Positions 19,324 through 27,597 of a stretch of DNA of 64,000 nt are shown in pieces. Made by a program: the position numbers and the translations under genes. Origin of the DNA: Streptococcus mitis SK564 (lineage in GTDB: Bacteria; Bacillota; Bacilli; Lactobacillales; Streptococcaceae); the NCBI RefSeq assembly GCF_000148525.1, contig NZ_AEDU01000008.1, positions 62,001 through 126,000 on the forward strand, given 5' to 3'. The notes under the pieces are model-generated. The model saw only the letters and a list, made by a program, of their open reading frames with translations. It made no database searches and had not been told where the DNA came from. Each line of letters begins with the position of its first letter. Position 1 is the stretch's first letter.

Positions 19324-19692
19324 ATGATTGACCGTTCATATTTACCATTTCAATCAGCAAGAGAGTACCAGGATACAAAGATGCAAAAATGGATGGGCTT
19401 TTTCCTATCTGAACATGCATCAGCACTCTCTGATGATACAAACAAAGTAACGTACATGTCTGACTTATCACTAGAGAAGAAATTATTACTCCTCAGTCAA
19501 GTATACGCCGGGCAGCTACGCACACGCATTCAAGTGATTGAAAAAAACAAGCGTGTTTCCTACACTGGAACAATACCAAGTCTGACCAAAGATTTCATTT
19601 TGATAAAAACTACAACAGGTCACATCAATTTGAAATTAAAAGACATTATTAGTATTGAACTTGTCGAGGAGGTGCTCTATGAATCAGCTTGA
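19324..19692 (+). CDS. YolD-like family protein (Mega)
   Basis: 122 residues beginning MIDRSYLPFQSAREYQD with MQKWMGFFLSEH, the YolD-like pattern of proteins encoded next to Y-family polymerases in Firmicutes. The C-terminal half (SYTGTIPSLTKDFILIK) forms the small beta fold typical of these. AAAGGA precedes the start. It overlaps the next gene by 14 bases. Without an intact UmuC its role is uncertain. Confidence 0.75.
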   Translation: MIDRSYLPFQSAREYQDTKMQKWMGFFLSEHASALSDDTNKVTYMSDLSLEKKLLLLSQVYAGQLRTRIQVIEKNKRVSYTGTIPSLTKDFILIKTTTGHINLKLKDIISIELVEEVLYESA

Positions 19693-19978
19693 GTTTCAGC
19701 GTAATCACCTACAAATGGACTATTATAGCGAGAGCTACCAAGATTTTGAACGTGACTTCTACCGCTACTCTAACATGAATATTCCATTGACCTTCCTAAC
19801 TGATGATATCCTAAAAACAATGGCGACTTCACGTAAGAATTACTTTGTCCTCAATAAGGAAAAGTCCAGAGATAACCGCGATCACTTCTTCATATTTGAA
19901 GTAAGTACCGTAGATGAGAATCCGCTAATCTATCATTATACATATAAGAAAACTACAATATATTTAGCAGAAAAATAG
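19679..19978 (+). CDS. Mega conserved hypothetical protein
   Basis: 99 residues from the ATG at 19679, preceded by GAGGAGG and overlapping the YolD-like gene; an earlier in-frame start at 19655 was rejected for lack of a ribosome site. It is acidic and aromatic-rich with no known motif. It closes the four-gene plus-strand block of Mega, facing msrD tail to tail across a terminator. Confidence 0.7.
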   Translation: MNQLEFQRNHLQMDYYSESYQDFERDFYRYSNMNIPLTFLTDDILKTMATSRKNYFVLNKEKSRDNRDHFFIFEVSTVDENPLIYHYTYKKTTIYLAEK

Positions 19979-20001
19979 GAGCAGTTCAATTGACTGTTCC
20001 T
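19977..20001 (+). terminator. Terminator between the Mega ORFs and msrD
   Basis: AGGAGCAGT/ACTGTTCCT, a 9-bp stem with one G-T pair, overlapping the last stop codon and followed by ATTTTT. Confidence 0.65.
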
Positions 20002-20095
20002 ATTTTTAATATTCATAAAATCTAAAGTCTTTATACTCTTTAACAATGGAGTCGCCAACCAGAACAGACTATACTGACCAGCGACTACCTTAAAT

Positions 20096-21559
20096 TTAAT
20101 GTTTCAGATTTATTTTCTTATCTCTAATTTCATAAACTACATCTGCTACATTTTCGAGTAATCGTTTATCGTGGGTGATAAACACGATAGTTCCGGTGTA
20201 CTCCTTCATTAGTATTTCCAAAGCCTCTAAACTTGGTATGTCAAGGAAGTTACTGGGTTCATCCATTATTAGGATGTTATATCTACCCATGAGCATTTTA
20301 GCAAGCAACAATTTTATAATTTCTCCACCGCTTAAAACAGATAAACTTTTTCCAATATCGTTCTGTTTGAACCCCATAGATGCTAGCACTGAACGAATTT
20401 CTGATATATTGTAGTCACAATCCTTCTGCATAAACTCCATAACATTCTGATTACTGTTGTACTTGTAACCATTCTGTGCAAAGTAACCTATTTTTGCCTT
20501 AGGCGAAATAGAAATTCCTTCTTCATGGTTTAAGATCATTTGGATTAAAGTTGTTTTTCCGATTCCATTACCACCAGTTAACGCCACTTTTGCTCCTAAC
20601 GGAATTTGAAAAGATGCATTTTCAAACAGAGCCTTATCCCCAAATACTTTATTAATTTCTGCACCGACTATAGGGTATGGATTATGGAGCTCCAATGCTT
20701 TACTTTGCCTGAAACGAATTCTGCGAATGCCTTCCGGAGCTTCTACTTTTCCTAAGGCCGCAATCCTGTGCTCTAGGGTTTTAGCAGCATTATACATCTT
20801 TTTTTCCTTACTTCCTATTGATTTTTGATGAGCTAAACGCCCTCCGTCTTCAGTACTTTTTTTCTTTGAAGAACCTTTTGCCTTCTGTTCTATTTTACGA
20901 GCCTGTTTTCGCTTTTCCTCCGCAGCCCTTTCCAATCGGGCACGTTCCGCAATAAATTGTTCGTATTCTGCAGCTTGGCTCTTACGTTCTTCCTCTTTCT
21001 GACGAAGATAATCAGAATAGTTTCCCCAATACTCAGTGATTTTGCCATCTTTCAGTTCCCATATTTTATCTACTATTTCATCAAGAAAATAGCGGTCATG
21101 GCTAATAACTAACAGTGCACCTGTAAAATATTTTAGCTGTCCTATTAGAAAATCAATTCCTTCACGGTCTAAATGGCTCGTAGGTTCATCCGCTAAAATA
21201 CCATGAACCTGTGCCGATAAGGCCTGTGCTATTTTAAGCCTTGTTTCTTCACCACCGCTCATAGTCTGTATATTTAATTGCTCAACACCTAGCTTGCCTA
21301 CAAGTGCAAAATCTTTTTCCTCCTGCAGAGTTACTTCGTCCAACTGGGGAATATAGGCAAGTTCACCCAGACGATTCATTTTACATCCTGGGGGAGTTAA
21401 TTCTCCTAAAAGTACCCTGAGTAAAGTGCTTTTTCCAGCACCATTTGCTCCTACTAAACCAATACGGTCATAATCATATACTTCTAATTCATTTATATCT
21501 AAAACATCGCGTCCTTTGAATTCCACACGAATGTCTTTTGCTTTTAATATTAATTCCAT
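20096..21559 (-). CDS. msrD: ABC-F ribosomal protection protein Msr(D)
   Basis: 487 residues, full length, recognised as Msr(D) (Mel) of Mega/Tn1207.1. It has two nucleotide-binding domains without membrane segments: Walker [10 protein letters not shown] with signature MSGGEET and DEPTSHLD, then GGNGIGKTT with LSGGEI and DEPSNFLD. The Lys/Arg-rich linker (about 195-260) is the antibiotic-resistance domain. It binds ribosomes and displaces macrolides and ketolides. It is preceded by the MYLIFM leader that attenuates it and appears intact, so macrolide resistance by ribosomal protection is plausible even though mef is broken. Confidence 0.96.
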
Positions 21560-21570
21560 AACATTTCCTC

Positions 21571-21658
21571 CTGTCTATAATCGCATGCTTTCATTTGCTT
21601 GTATGCAGGGAAAACCCTGCGATTTTAGCAGGAAGAGTTACATGAAAATAAGATACAT
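21571..21658 (-). promoter_or_regulatory. msrD attenuator region with GCAGGG hairpin
   Basis: Between the MYLIFM leader and msrD lies GCAGGG-loop-CCCTGC (21605-21620) among other inverted segments, then AGGAGG before the msrD ATG. In published work on msrD, stalling on the leader by macrolides prevents premature termination. The layout here is unchanged. Confidence 0.75.
21638..21658 (-). CDS. msrDL: MsrD leader peptide MYLIFM
   Basis: ATG at 21658 followed by codons for MYLIFM and TAA, with GGAGG 7 bases upstream. It is identical to the described erythromycin-sensing leader of msrD, on which ribosomes stall with macrolide bound. Confidence 0.9.
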   Translation of the reverse strand: MYLIFM

Positions 21659-21678
21659 AAATATTCCTCCAATATTGT

Positions 21679-22535
21679 TTATTTTAAATCTAATTTTCTA
21701 ACCTCAGTTATCATTTGGCAAACTATAGCAATGCCAATAATTAAAATACCTGATAGTAAAAACCAATGATTTACACCGATTTTATCAGCAAAGAATCCAG
21801 AAAGAATTAACCCAATTGGCATAACAAGTGACATGATACTTCCGATCAAAGAAAATACACGTCCTAAATATTCAGGCTTAATTTTCTCCTGAAAAAGAGC
21901 TGTTTGCACACCGCTATAAAATGGCACCGAAAGCCCCATTATTGCACAGCAAACTACGAATATTACAAATCCATTTGGAGGAAGTATTCCCGAAACGGCT
22001 AAACTGGTCCCCATTATAAAAAATGAACTTGTTATTAGTAATACATGCTTTTCGAAGCCCCCTAATCTTCCTAATAATAAGCCTCCTGCTAGCATCCCAA
22101 ATGCAAAGGAAATTTCCGTAATAGAAATATGCACAGGCGTTCCATTAAAGTGTTCCATGCTTATTAAAGGAAATAGTGCATTGATTGGCATATAAACAAA
22201 AGTATATAGTGTTCCTAAGAGTAATAAGGCAAACAATCCTTTGTTTTGTCTCAGAACCACAACTCCTTCTTTCATCTCCCTTATGAAATTTGGTTCTAAA
22301 CTTTGCACTTGATTACCCAGCTTAGGTATACGTACAATTGCTACCGTAATAGATGCAATCACAGCACCCAATACGTCGATGGCAATAATAGCATTTAAAT
22401 CCCAAACGGAGTATAAGAGTGCTGCAACTGCCGGACTAACAATATAGCTTATAGACTGCAAAGACTGACTATAGCCTGCGCATTTCGTTAGCTGTTCTTC
22501 TGGTACTAAAAGTGGTGTAACCGCATTGAGGCTGT
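21679..22535 (-). pseudogene. mef: Macrolide efflux gene mef(A/E), 5'-truncated
   Basis: The reading frame from LNAVTPLLVPEEQLTKCAGY to the stop gives about 285 residues of the Mef MFS pump, normally 405, so roughly the first 120 residues (about four membrane segments) are gone. The next internal ATG is at 22461 (260 codons). The missing part is replaced by the Mega promoter and the mef leader-peptide start, in another frame. Efflux should be lost. The remaining frame is intact and near-identical in pattern to Mef, so the deletion looks recent. Confidence 0.9.
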
Positions 22536-22538
22536 CAT
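22506..22538 (-). other. mef leader peptide fused into mef (MTASMRLHHF)
   Basis: GGAGG then ATG at 22538 opens MTASMR, the start of the described mef leader (MTASMRLR), but then runs out of frame into mef codons and ends at TAG (22506). The junction TCAATGCGGTTA occurs both in the leader and around mef codons ~121-125, so deletion between these short repeats explains the structure. Confidence 0.8.
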
Positions 22539-22578
22539 AGTTTCGGTTCCTCCTACATCTTTGTTTATATCAATTTAT

Positions 22579-22607
22579 AGTATAACACAACAAGATGATA
22601 TGTTCAA
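22579..22607 (-). promoter_or_regulatory. Mega mef-msrD promoter
   Basis: TTGAAC (22602-22607) and TATACT (22579-22584) with 17-base spacing on the minus strand, upstream of the leader. It is retained, so msrD can still be transcribed through the truncated mef. Confidence 0.8.
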
Positions 22608-22629
22608 TATAAAAGTTATGGAATGAGAC

Positions 22630-22800
22630 TCATACTTCCAATTCGATGCCAGATTTAAAGGATATGACGAAGTTTTCTTCATAGACTGTAACGCTCTGGA
22701 TTATCTTCCTTAGTAGCAAGCGATTAGCTTTCACAAAATCTTCTGTTTGTAGTTTTAAAAATTCATCAGGATTTTCTAACTCAACCTCAAAATATTTCAT
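22630..22800 (-). pseudogene. Serine-recombinase C-terminal remnant (or small ORF)
   Basis: 56 residues ending LLRKIIQSVTVYEENFVISFKSGIELEV-like (22 kb end). The pattern 'basic-hydrophobic helix, then FKSGIE' is typical of the extreme C-terminus of large serine recombinases of transposons. GAGGGA precedes the ATG at 22800, so a short peptide could be made, but catalytic domains are absent. It lies just outside the Mega promoter. The assignment is inferred from the tail motif only. Confidence 0.5.
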
Positions 22801-22991
22801 TTTACATTCCCTCATTTCATTTATTGATAAATTGAGTTTGCAAAAAAGAGTGGACAATTTTTGTCTACTCTTAACCTTTAAAATAGTTTTTTTTAATCGA
22901 TTTGAAGTTGCCTAAATTATTACTTATTCGGTAAAATGAAGTATTGCTTTCAACAGATTTCCTTCAACTACACTTCACTTGATTCAAACAA

Positions 22992-23134
22992 GGTGGGTAC
23001 ATTTCTATTCCCACAAACTCCTTGTCAATGGAAACAAACACGTACCCACAGGGTAAATGGAAATAGAAACTGATAATTTCTAGCTATCACTTCTACTCAT
23101 TCCAAAAATTTTCTCACTCTGATACTTACCCACC
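22992..23134. repeat. Dispersed intergenic repeat G, copy 1
   Basis: 143 bp with ends GGTGGGTA (22992) and TACCCACC (23134), an 8-bp perfect terminal inverted pair, MITE-like. The inner block (ATTCCCACAAACTCCTTG, then GGAAACAAACACGTAC) recurs at 27128, 28385 and, weakly, 27271. It contains no ORF. A terminator begins 10 bases to its right. Confidence 0.6.
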
Positions 23135-23143
23135 ATAAAGCAA

Positions 23144-23165
23144 AAAGCCTTGCAATCAAGGCTTT
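23144..23165 (-). terminator. Terminator of the R2 structured-RNA unit
   Basis: An 8-bp stem AAAGCCTT/AAGGCTTT with a 6-base loop and Ts on the minus side; nearly the same sequence as 18286-18309. Confidence 0.75.
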
Positions 23166-23186
23166 CATTATCCCTTTCGTTCAAAG

Positions 23187-23350
23187 GTTTCTAAGCTTTT
23201 ACGAGCAGAGCGACACACTCAGCGGTTCGCTATCTCCGTTCTGTCTGCGTGCTAGCACTTGTCAATCACGGACAGCTATCGCATGGGCGGAAGTAAATGC
23301 TAATCTTCGTCGTTTTACTCCTTGACTAGCAAACTTACCGCCTCAACATG
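23187..23350 (-). ncRNA. Candidate structured RNA with rlmCD 3'-end core (R2/H2)
   Basis: On the minus strand the codons for [14 protein letters not shown] and a stop (a methyltransferase C-terminus with the same core as R1) are followed by the blocks CCGCCCATGCGATAG and GCGAACCGC, shared with R1. The hairpin in between is CTGTC-CGTG against CACG-CA-GACAG, differing in sequence from R1 but paired. An additional stem TGCTA/TAGCA fits inside GGCGG/CCGCC. It is followed by a terminator. Function unknown; it may be an untranslated tail copied with each insertion. Confidence 0.55.
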
Positions 23351-23365
23351 TGGAGTTAGTCAACA

Positions 23366-23575
23366 TCTATATTATATAACGAAAGTGATAGAGTTGTTGT
23401 TTAAAATTAAACTTTAGAATGAAAATATTTAAAAAAAGTAGATCACTTTTAGAAGTGTCCTACTTGTATTATTTTTATTTAAAAAGGGATAAATCCTTAA
23501 CAAAAGGGGTGTACTCCCGCGCCTTCGGGAAGGAAAAAAAGAAATGGCGCAAAATCAAGGTTTTATTTTTGAAAT
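23366..23575. other. Intergenic, no gene seen
   Basis: AT-rich with a short CCCGCGCCTTCGGG hairpin-like stretch near 23516-23530. Nothing coding is supported. Confidence 0.4.
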
Positions 23576-23689
23576 TTACCAGAAAATACCCTTAATGAAA
23601 GTAACGTAGTTCTTGTTGATGGTCATAGTGTGTTCTATTGATGCACGTTCAACGGTTACTAGATTTAGGTTAAAATCGTTAAAGCCCAT
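23576..23689 (-). pseudogene. C-terminal gene fragment, family not recognised
   Basis: 37 codons (MGFNDFNLNLVTVERASIE...) ending in a stop. The composition is protein-like but no ribosome site precedes the ATG. The frame continues upstream through the cadA terminator into cadA antisense-free coding, which cannot be its true start. It looks like the tail of a larger lost gene. I do not know the family. Confidence 0.35.
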
Positions 23690-23704
23690 ATCATAGTTTA
23701 AAAA

Positions 23705-23733
23705 AGCGATTATACAAAAACTTGTATATCGCT
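23705..23733 (-). terminator. cadA terminator
   Basis: A 12-bp stem with one bulged T (AGCGA-TATACAA/TTGTATA-TCGCT), 13 bases past the cadA stop, followed by Ts on the minus strand. Confidence 0.8.
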
Positions 23734-23745
23734 CTGTTTGTTCAC

Positions 23746-25833
23746 TTACTTTGACAAAGTGGAGGTATCTATCCTCAAGGTCCTCAATGCATTCCATACT
23801 GCCAGTAGCGTTACACCAACATCTGCAAAGATTGCCTCCCACATATTAGAAATTCCCAATCCACTTAGAACCAAGAAAATTAGTTTAACTACAATAGCCA
23901 AGGTCATGTTTTGCCGAGCTATTCTGACTGTCTTTTTAGCCAGTCGAATGACTTGAGGAAGTTTTCCAAGGTCATCATCCATCAGTACAACATCTGCTGA
24001 TTCAATGGCTGCGTCCGAACCTAGCCCTCCCATAGCAATACCAACATCTGCCCTAGCAAGAACCGGTGCATCATTCACTCCATCTCCAACAAAGGCAACA
24101 GCCTGCTGAGACTGAGTCAGAATTTCCTCAAATGTACTCACCTTATCCTGAGGCAAGCAATCTCCAAATGCATCATTGAAGGCAAATTGCTGTGCAAATT
24201 CATCAACCACTGCCTGACGATCACCTGAAAGGAGAACCGTTTTTTTAATTCCGACCGCCTGTAAATCCTTCAAGGCCTCGATGCTCGTCTCCTTCACTTG
24301 GTCTGTGATAAGGAAATAGCCTAAAAAGTGACTGTCCTCTGCCAAATAGAGAACTGTTCCTGTGCTGTCAATAGCTGGATAAGCAATCCCTTGAACTTCC
24401 ATTAATCTAGCATTCCCAAGATAGAGCTGTCTGCCATCTATCCTACCGGACATGCCCTGCCCTGGTAGCTCGGTAATCTGACTCACCCTATTCTCGTCCA
24501 CTTCCTGTCCATAGGCTGTTCGAATCGAGTTTGCGATTGGATGATTGGAATAGCTTTCCAAATGGGCAGCGAGGTACAGAATATTATCCTCGATACCTTC
24601 TGCGTTGACAACGGTATCTACCGCAAAGATACCTTTTGTAATTGTCCCCGTCTTATCAAATACGACCGTATCCAACTTGGCAAGAGCCTCTAAATAATTT
24701 CCACCTTTCACTAAGACACCTAATTTAGATGCTCCCCCTAGCCCGCCAAAGAAACTCATTGGTACCGAAACCGCAAGAGCACAAGGGCAAGAAATGACTA
24801 AAAAGGTAAGTGCCCGATAAAGCCAAGTCGACCACTCCCCTAAACCAAGCAAGGGAGGCAGGCTTGCAAGCAGAAAAGCGATTCCGACAACCACTGGTGT
24901 ATACACACGCGAAAAACGTGTGATCATCCGTTCCGTCTCCGCTTTTTTATTGCTTGCATTTTCAACTAATTCCAAAATTTTGTTGACCGTTGATTGCGAA
25001 AAAGTCTTTCTCACTTCAATTACCAATGGACTAGTCAAATTGATCACACCACTTGTAATGTCCTCACCAACGCCAATTTCCCTAGGCAGTGATTCTCCTG
25101 TCAAGGCTGACGTATCCAGAATAGAACGACCTTTTCTGACCAGACCATCTAGGGGCACCTTCTCCCCAGGCTTAACTAAAATATGGTCCGCAACCCTTAC
25201 TGTTTCAGGGTCTACTTGAACGGCTTCTCCCCCCTCTAGTCTCCAAGCCTTAACCGACCGAATATCCATCAATTGTGCAATGGACTGACGAGATTGAGAG
25301 GTGGCCTTGTCTTGGAAATACTCCCCAATCTGATAAAAAAGCATGACGGCTACTGCCTCTGGAAATTCTCCCAAGAGAAAGGCTCCTAAGGTCGCGATAC
25401 TCATCAAAAAGTTTTCATCAAAAATATTGCCACGTTGAATATTTTGAACCATCTTGATAAGAACCTTATGACCGATAATGATATATAGGGTCAGATAATA
25501 GACCAGACGAATCCAGAAATACTCCTCTGGCAGGAAAAAGCCGAAGGCAAATAGAATCGTAACAGCAAGTAGCAGCTCTTTCGCCCAATCTCGTTTTTCT
25601 GGAAGTGCCTCTTCCTTTTTCTCACTGATCACTTCGATTCCAGGTTCAATAGCATCTACTAAGTCAATAATTTCCTTATCTATCCCATCTTCGCTTTTTG
25701 TTTCCAAAGTCAGCTTTTGAGCTATCAGATTGACAGTGGCAGATTCTACCTGCTCCAATTGATTGACAGCACGTTCAATCTTAGCAGCACAATTGCCACA
25801 GTCAATTCCCCGAAGTACATACTCTTTCTTCAT
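23746..25833 (-). CDS. cadA: P1B-type Cd/Zn-exporting ATPase (CadA-like)
   Basis: A 695-residue heavy-metal ATPase. An N-terminal HMA domain carries C12 and C15 (GIDCGNCA). Membrane segments flank the CPC transport motif (SCPCALAVS), the phosphorylation motif DKTGTIT, the HP motif (SNHPIANS) and GDGVNDAP. The single HMA and CPC place it with CadA/ZntA exporters of Cd, Zn and Pb rather than Cu. Its start overlaps the cadC stop by 32 bases, so the genes are coupled. Confidence 0.93.
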   Translation of the reverse strand: MKKEYVLRGIDCGNCAAKIERAVNQLEQVESATVNLIAQKLTLETKSEDGIDKEIIDLVDAIEPGIEVISEKKEEALPEKRDWAKELLLAVTILFAFGFFLPEEYFWIRLVYYLTLYIIIGHKVLIKMVQNIQRGNIFDENFLMSIATLGAFLLGEFPEAVAVMLFYQIGEYFQDKATSQSRQSIAQLMDIRSVKAWRLEGGEAVQVDPETVRVADHILVKPGEKVPLDGLVRKGRSILDTSALTGESLPREIGVGEDITSGVINLTSPLVIEVRKTFSQSTVNKILELVENASNKKAETERMITRFSRVYTPVVVGIAFLLASLPPLLGLGEWSTWLYRALTFLVISCPCALAVSVPMSFFGGLGGASKLGVLVKGGNYLEALAKLDTVVFDKTGTITKGIFAVDTVVNAEGIEDNILYLAAHLESYSNHPIANSIRTAYGQEVDENRVSQITELPGQGMSGRIDGRQLYLGNARLMEVQGIAYPAIDSTGTVLYLAEDSHFLGYFLITDQVKETSIEALKDLQAVGIKKTVLLSGDRQAVVDEFAQQFAFNDAFGDCLPQDKVSTFEEILTQSQQAVAFVGDGVNDAPVLARADVGIAMGGLGSDAAIESADVVLMDDDLGKLPQVIRLAKKTVRIARQNMTLAIVVKLIFLVLSGLGISNMWEAIFADVGVTLLAVWNALRTLRIDTSTLSK

Positions 25834-26179
25834 GTTTTTCCTCCTTCAAATGCTTCAGTGTCAAAGACAAGACTGATGCGACATGATTATCCGCAAGTTC
25901 ATAATAGGTCATCTTTCCTTTTTTCTCCCCCTTGACCAATTGGCAGTCCCGCAGATAGCGTAGTTGGTGAGAAATAGCAGATTTGGTCATCTGTAACGCA
26001 ATCGCTAAGTCTCCGACACAAATTGTTTTTTGCCGTACTGCTTGTAAAATCCGCAAACGAGTTGGATCAGAAATCGCCTTAAAAAAATTGGACATATTTA
26101 GCAATGTAACGGTATCAAACTCCGTCTCATGGACCCCTTGAATTAAATCTGGATTACAAGCTGTTAAACACTGTGACAT
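25802..26179 (-). CDS. cadC: ArsR/SmtB-type metal-responsive repressor (CadC-like)
   Basis: 125 residues with a winged helix: TRLRILQAV, ICVGDLA (metal-site Cys of the ELCVCDL box), the recognition helix MTKSAISHQLRYL and the wing KGKMTYYEL. DNHVASVLSLTLKHL near the end gives the Asp/His pattern of the alpha5 zinc site, and an N-terminal Cys pair lies at residues 4 and 8 (SQCLTACN). It should bind the palindrome at 27035-27081 and release it on Cd or Zn. Confidence 0.9.
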   Translation of the reverse strand: MSQCLTACNPDLIQGVHETEFDTVTLLNMSNFFKAISDPTRLRILQAVRQKTICVGDLAIALQMTKSAISHQLRYLRDCQLVKGEKKGKMTYYELADNHVASVLSLTLKHLKEEKHEERVCTSGN

Positions 26180-26193
26180 ATTTTGTATTCCTC

Positions 26194-27009
26194 CTATCCT
26201 AAAGTTGTATCAAGTAACATCATAATTAGAAATCCGTCCATAAACTCACCTGTTGCAATATCGGTATTCTTGTGTTCTTGAGCACCTGGCACAAGTTTTT
26301 CCACTACAACATAAATCATGGCTCCTGCCGCAAATGAGAGAGCATAAGATAGTAGCTGGGGCATAGACATAACAGCATAGGCCCCTAAAACAACTGCAAT
26401 CGGCTCAACAATCGCTGACATGGCGCCATAGTAGAAAGCTGATTTCCTACTTCGCCCTTCTGCCCGTAGCGGCAAGGACAAGGCAGAGCCTTCTGGAATA
26501 TTTTGGATACCAATTCACAAGGCTAATCCAAGGGCACTCATCCACGTAAAGGAAAGTCCAGTTGTGGCATTTGCCACACCAACTGCTAAGCCCTCTGGTA
26601 TATTATGAATCACTACCGCCAGATAAAGCAGCATGGTCTTTGATAAGGGTCTTTGGGGATTCAAAATCCCTTCCTTATCACTCATCTGTTGATTCAAATG
26701 CAGGTGGGGAACCAAATAATCAATAAAGCGGATAATTAAGCCCCCGACAATAAAAACCAACAGCCGTCGGCAACCAGTAAAATCTGTTTGCAGCCATTGA
26801 CTGGCTATAGCCAAATGAAAGGACAAGCAAAGACCAGACTGCAGCTGCCGTCATAATACCCGCTGCCAAGCCCATCATCATATCCATGAATTTTTGATGA
26901 ATGGTTTTGACAAAAAAGACCAAACTAGCACCGATAATGGTACAAAACAGGTGAATAAGCCAGCTAATAAAGCTTGCATTACTGGTGATAGAGATGAAAA
27001 AAATGACAT
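26194..27009 (-). pseudogene. ZIP-family metal transporter, broken by two frameshifts and a stop
   Basis: The pieces add up to one ZIP (GufA/ZupT-like) transporter of about 270 residues. MSFFSSLSPVMQALLAGLF starts at 27009; a shift near 26940 leads to FFVKTIHQKFMDMMMG; a second near 26755 leads to LIIRFIDYLVPHLHL and HNIPEGLAVGV; a TGA (26515-26517) stands where homologues have Gly; then IGIQNIPEGSA to the end. Both HNIPEG and QNxPEG metal motifs survive. It heads the cadC-cadA cluster but cannot make a full protein. Confidence 0.85.
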
Positions 27010-27034
27010 CTTATACCTCAATAATCGATAATAG

Positions 27035-27081
27035 TTGAGCAACTGTTCAACTATTACCATTATAGTTGAACAGTTGCTCAA
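27035..27081. promoter_or_regulatory. Large palindromic operator for the zip-cadC-cadA cluster
   Basis: Perfect 19-bp arms (27035-27053 and 27063-27081) around a 9-base spacer, immediately upstream of the zip start. Each arm contains TTGAgCAactgTTCAA, itself an imperfect palindrome of the SmtB/ArsR class (TGAxCA...TGTTCA), so two repressor dimers could bind head to head. Confidence 0.8.
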
Positions 27082-27127
27082 TTGTCAAGGAAGAAAGTAA
27101 AAAAGCTATGAGAAATCCCCATAGCTA

Positions 27128-27217
27128 GGTGGGTATGTTTATTCCCATTACCTCCTAGTCTATGGAAACAAACACATACCTATAGGGTATTCTACTCACT
27201 CTGATACCTATCCTACC
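27128..27217. repeat. Repeat G, copy 2 (short form)
   Basis: 90 bp starting GGTGGGTA and ending ACCTATCCTACC. It keeps the ATTCCCA...GGAAACAAACACATACC block and CTCACTCTGATACCT but lacks about 50 bp of copy 1's middle. Confidence 0.55.
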
Positions 27218-27270
27218 ATATAAGAAAAATAGTTCCACAAACCATCATAGTGATATCTGAAAATAAAAAA

Positions 27271-27355
27271 GGGGGGCCAAAACTATTCCCACAGACACCT
27301 CACATGCAGGAACATTTTGAACCTCCACTGAGTATGTGGAAATAAATTTCAGACA
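27271..27355. repeat. Possible diverged repeat G, copy 3
   Basis: A G-rich start, CTATTCCCACAGAC and ATGTGGAAATAAAT resemble copy 1, but the match is patchy. The stretch 27218-27597 holds no gene. Confidence 0.3.
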
Positions 27356-27417
27356 TTACTGCTATCAATAATACTATCTCAACTCAGACTGTTAGATTTA
27401 TACTTCACTCAAAATTC

Positions 27418-27444
27418 AAAAAAGGCTTAATATCAAGCCTTTTG
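27418..27444 (-). terminator. Terminator downstream of the 199-residue ORF
   Basis: AAAAGGCTT/AAGCCTTTT-type 8-9 bp stem with a 6-base loop and Ts on the minus side, about 155 bases past the stop at 27598. Confidence 0.6.
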
Positions 27445-27597
27445 TAAACCCTGAAACGGTAGACTATATCTTTTTCTCCAGTAGTCCCAAAACCTCGATA
27501 TGTGCTTACATCTTGCTTTTCCTTCTACAAATTGACTAAAGTTAAATTTGGAGTATTAGAGGAACTGAAATATCCTATTTCTAACCTATAGTTATGC

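Noticed and set aside
22461-22461. Treating the 260-codon mef frame as a complete transporter
   Set aside because: The frame extends upstream of that ATG in perfect Mef register to the deletion junction, so it is a truncation, not a shorter protein.
23576-23842. 88-codon minus-strand ORF as a real gene
   Set aside because: Its first third overlaps the cadA end in another frame and it crosses the cadA terminator; only the last 37 codons look protein-like, listed as a fragment.
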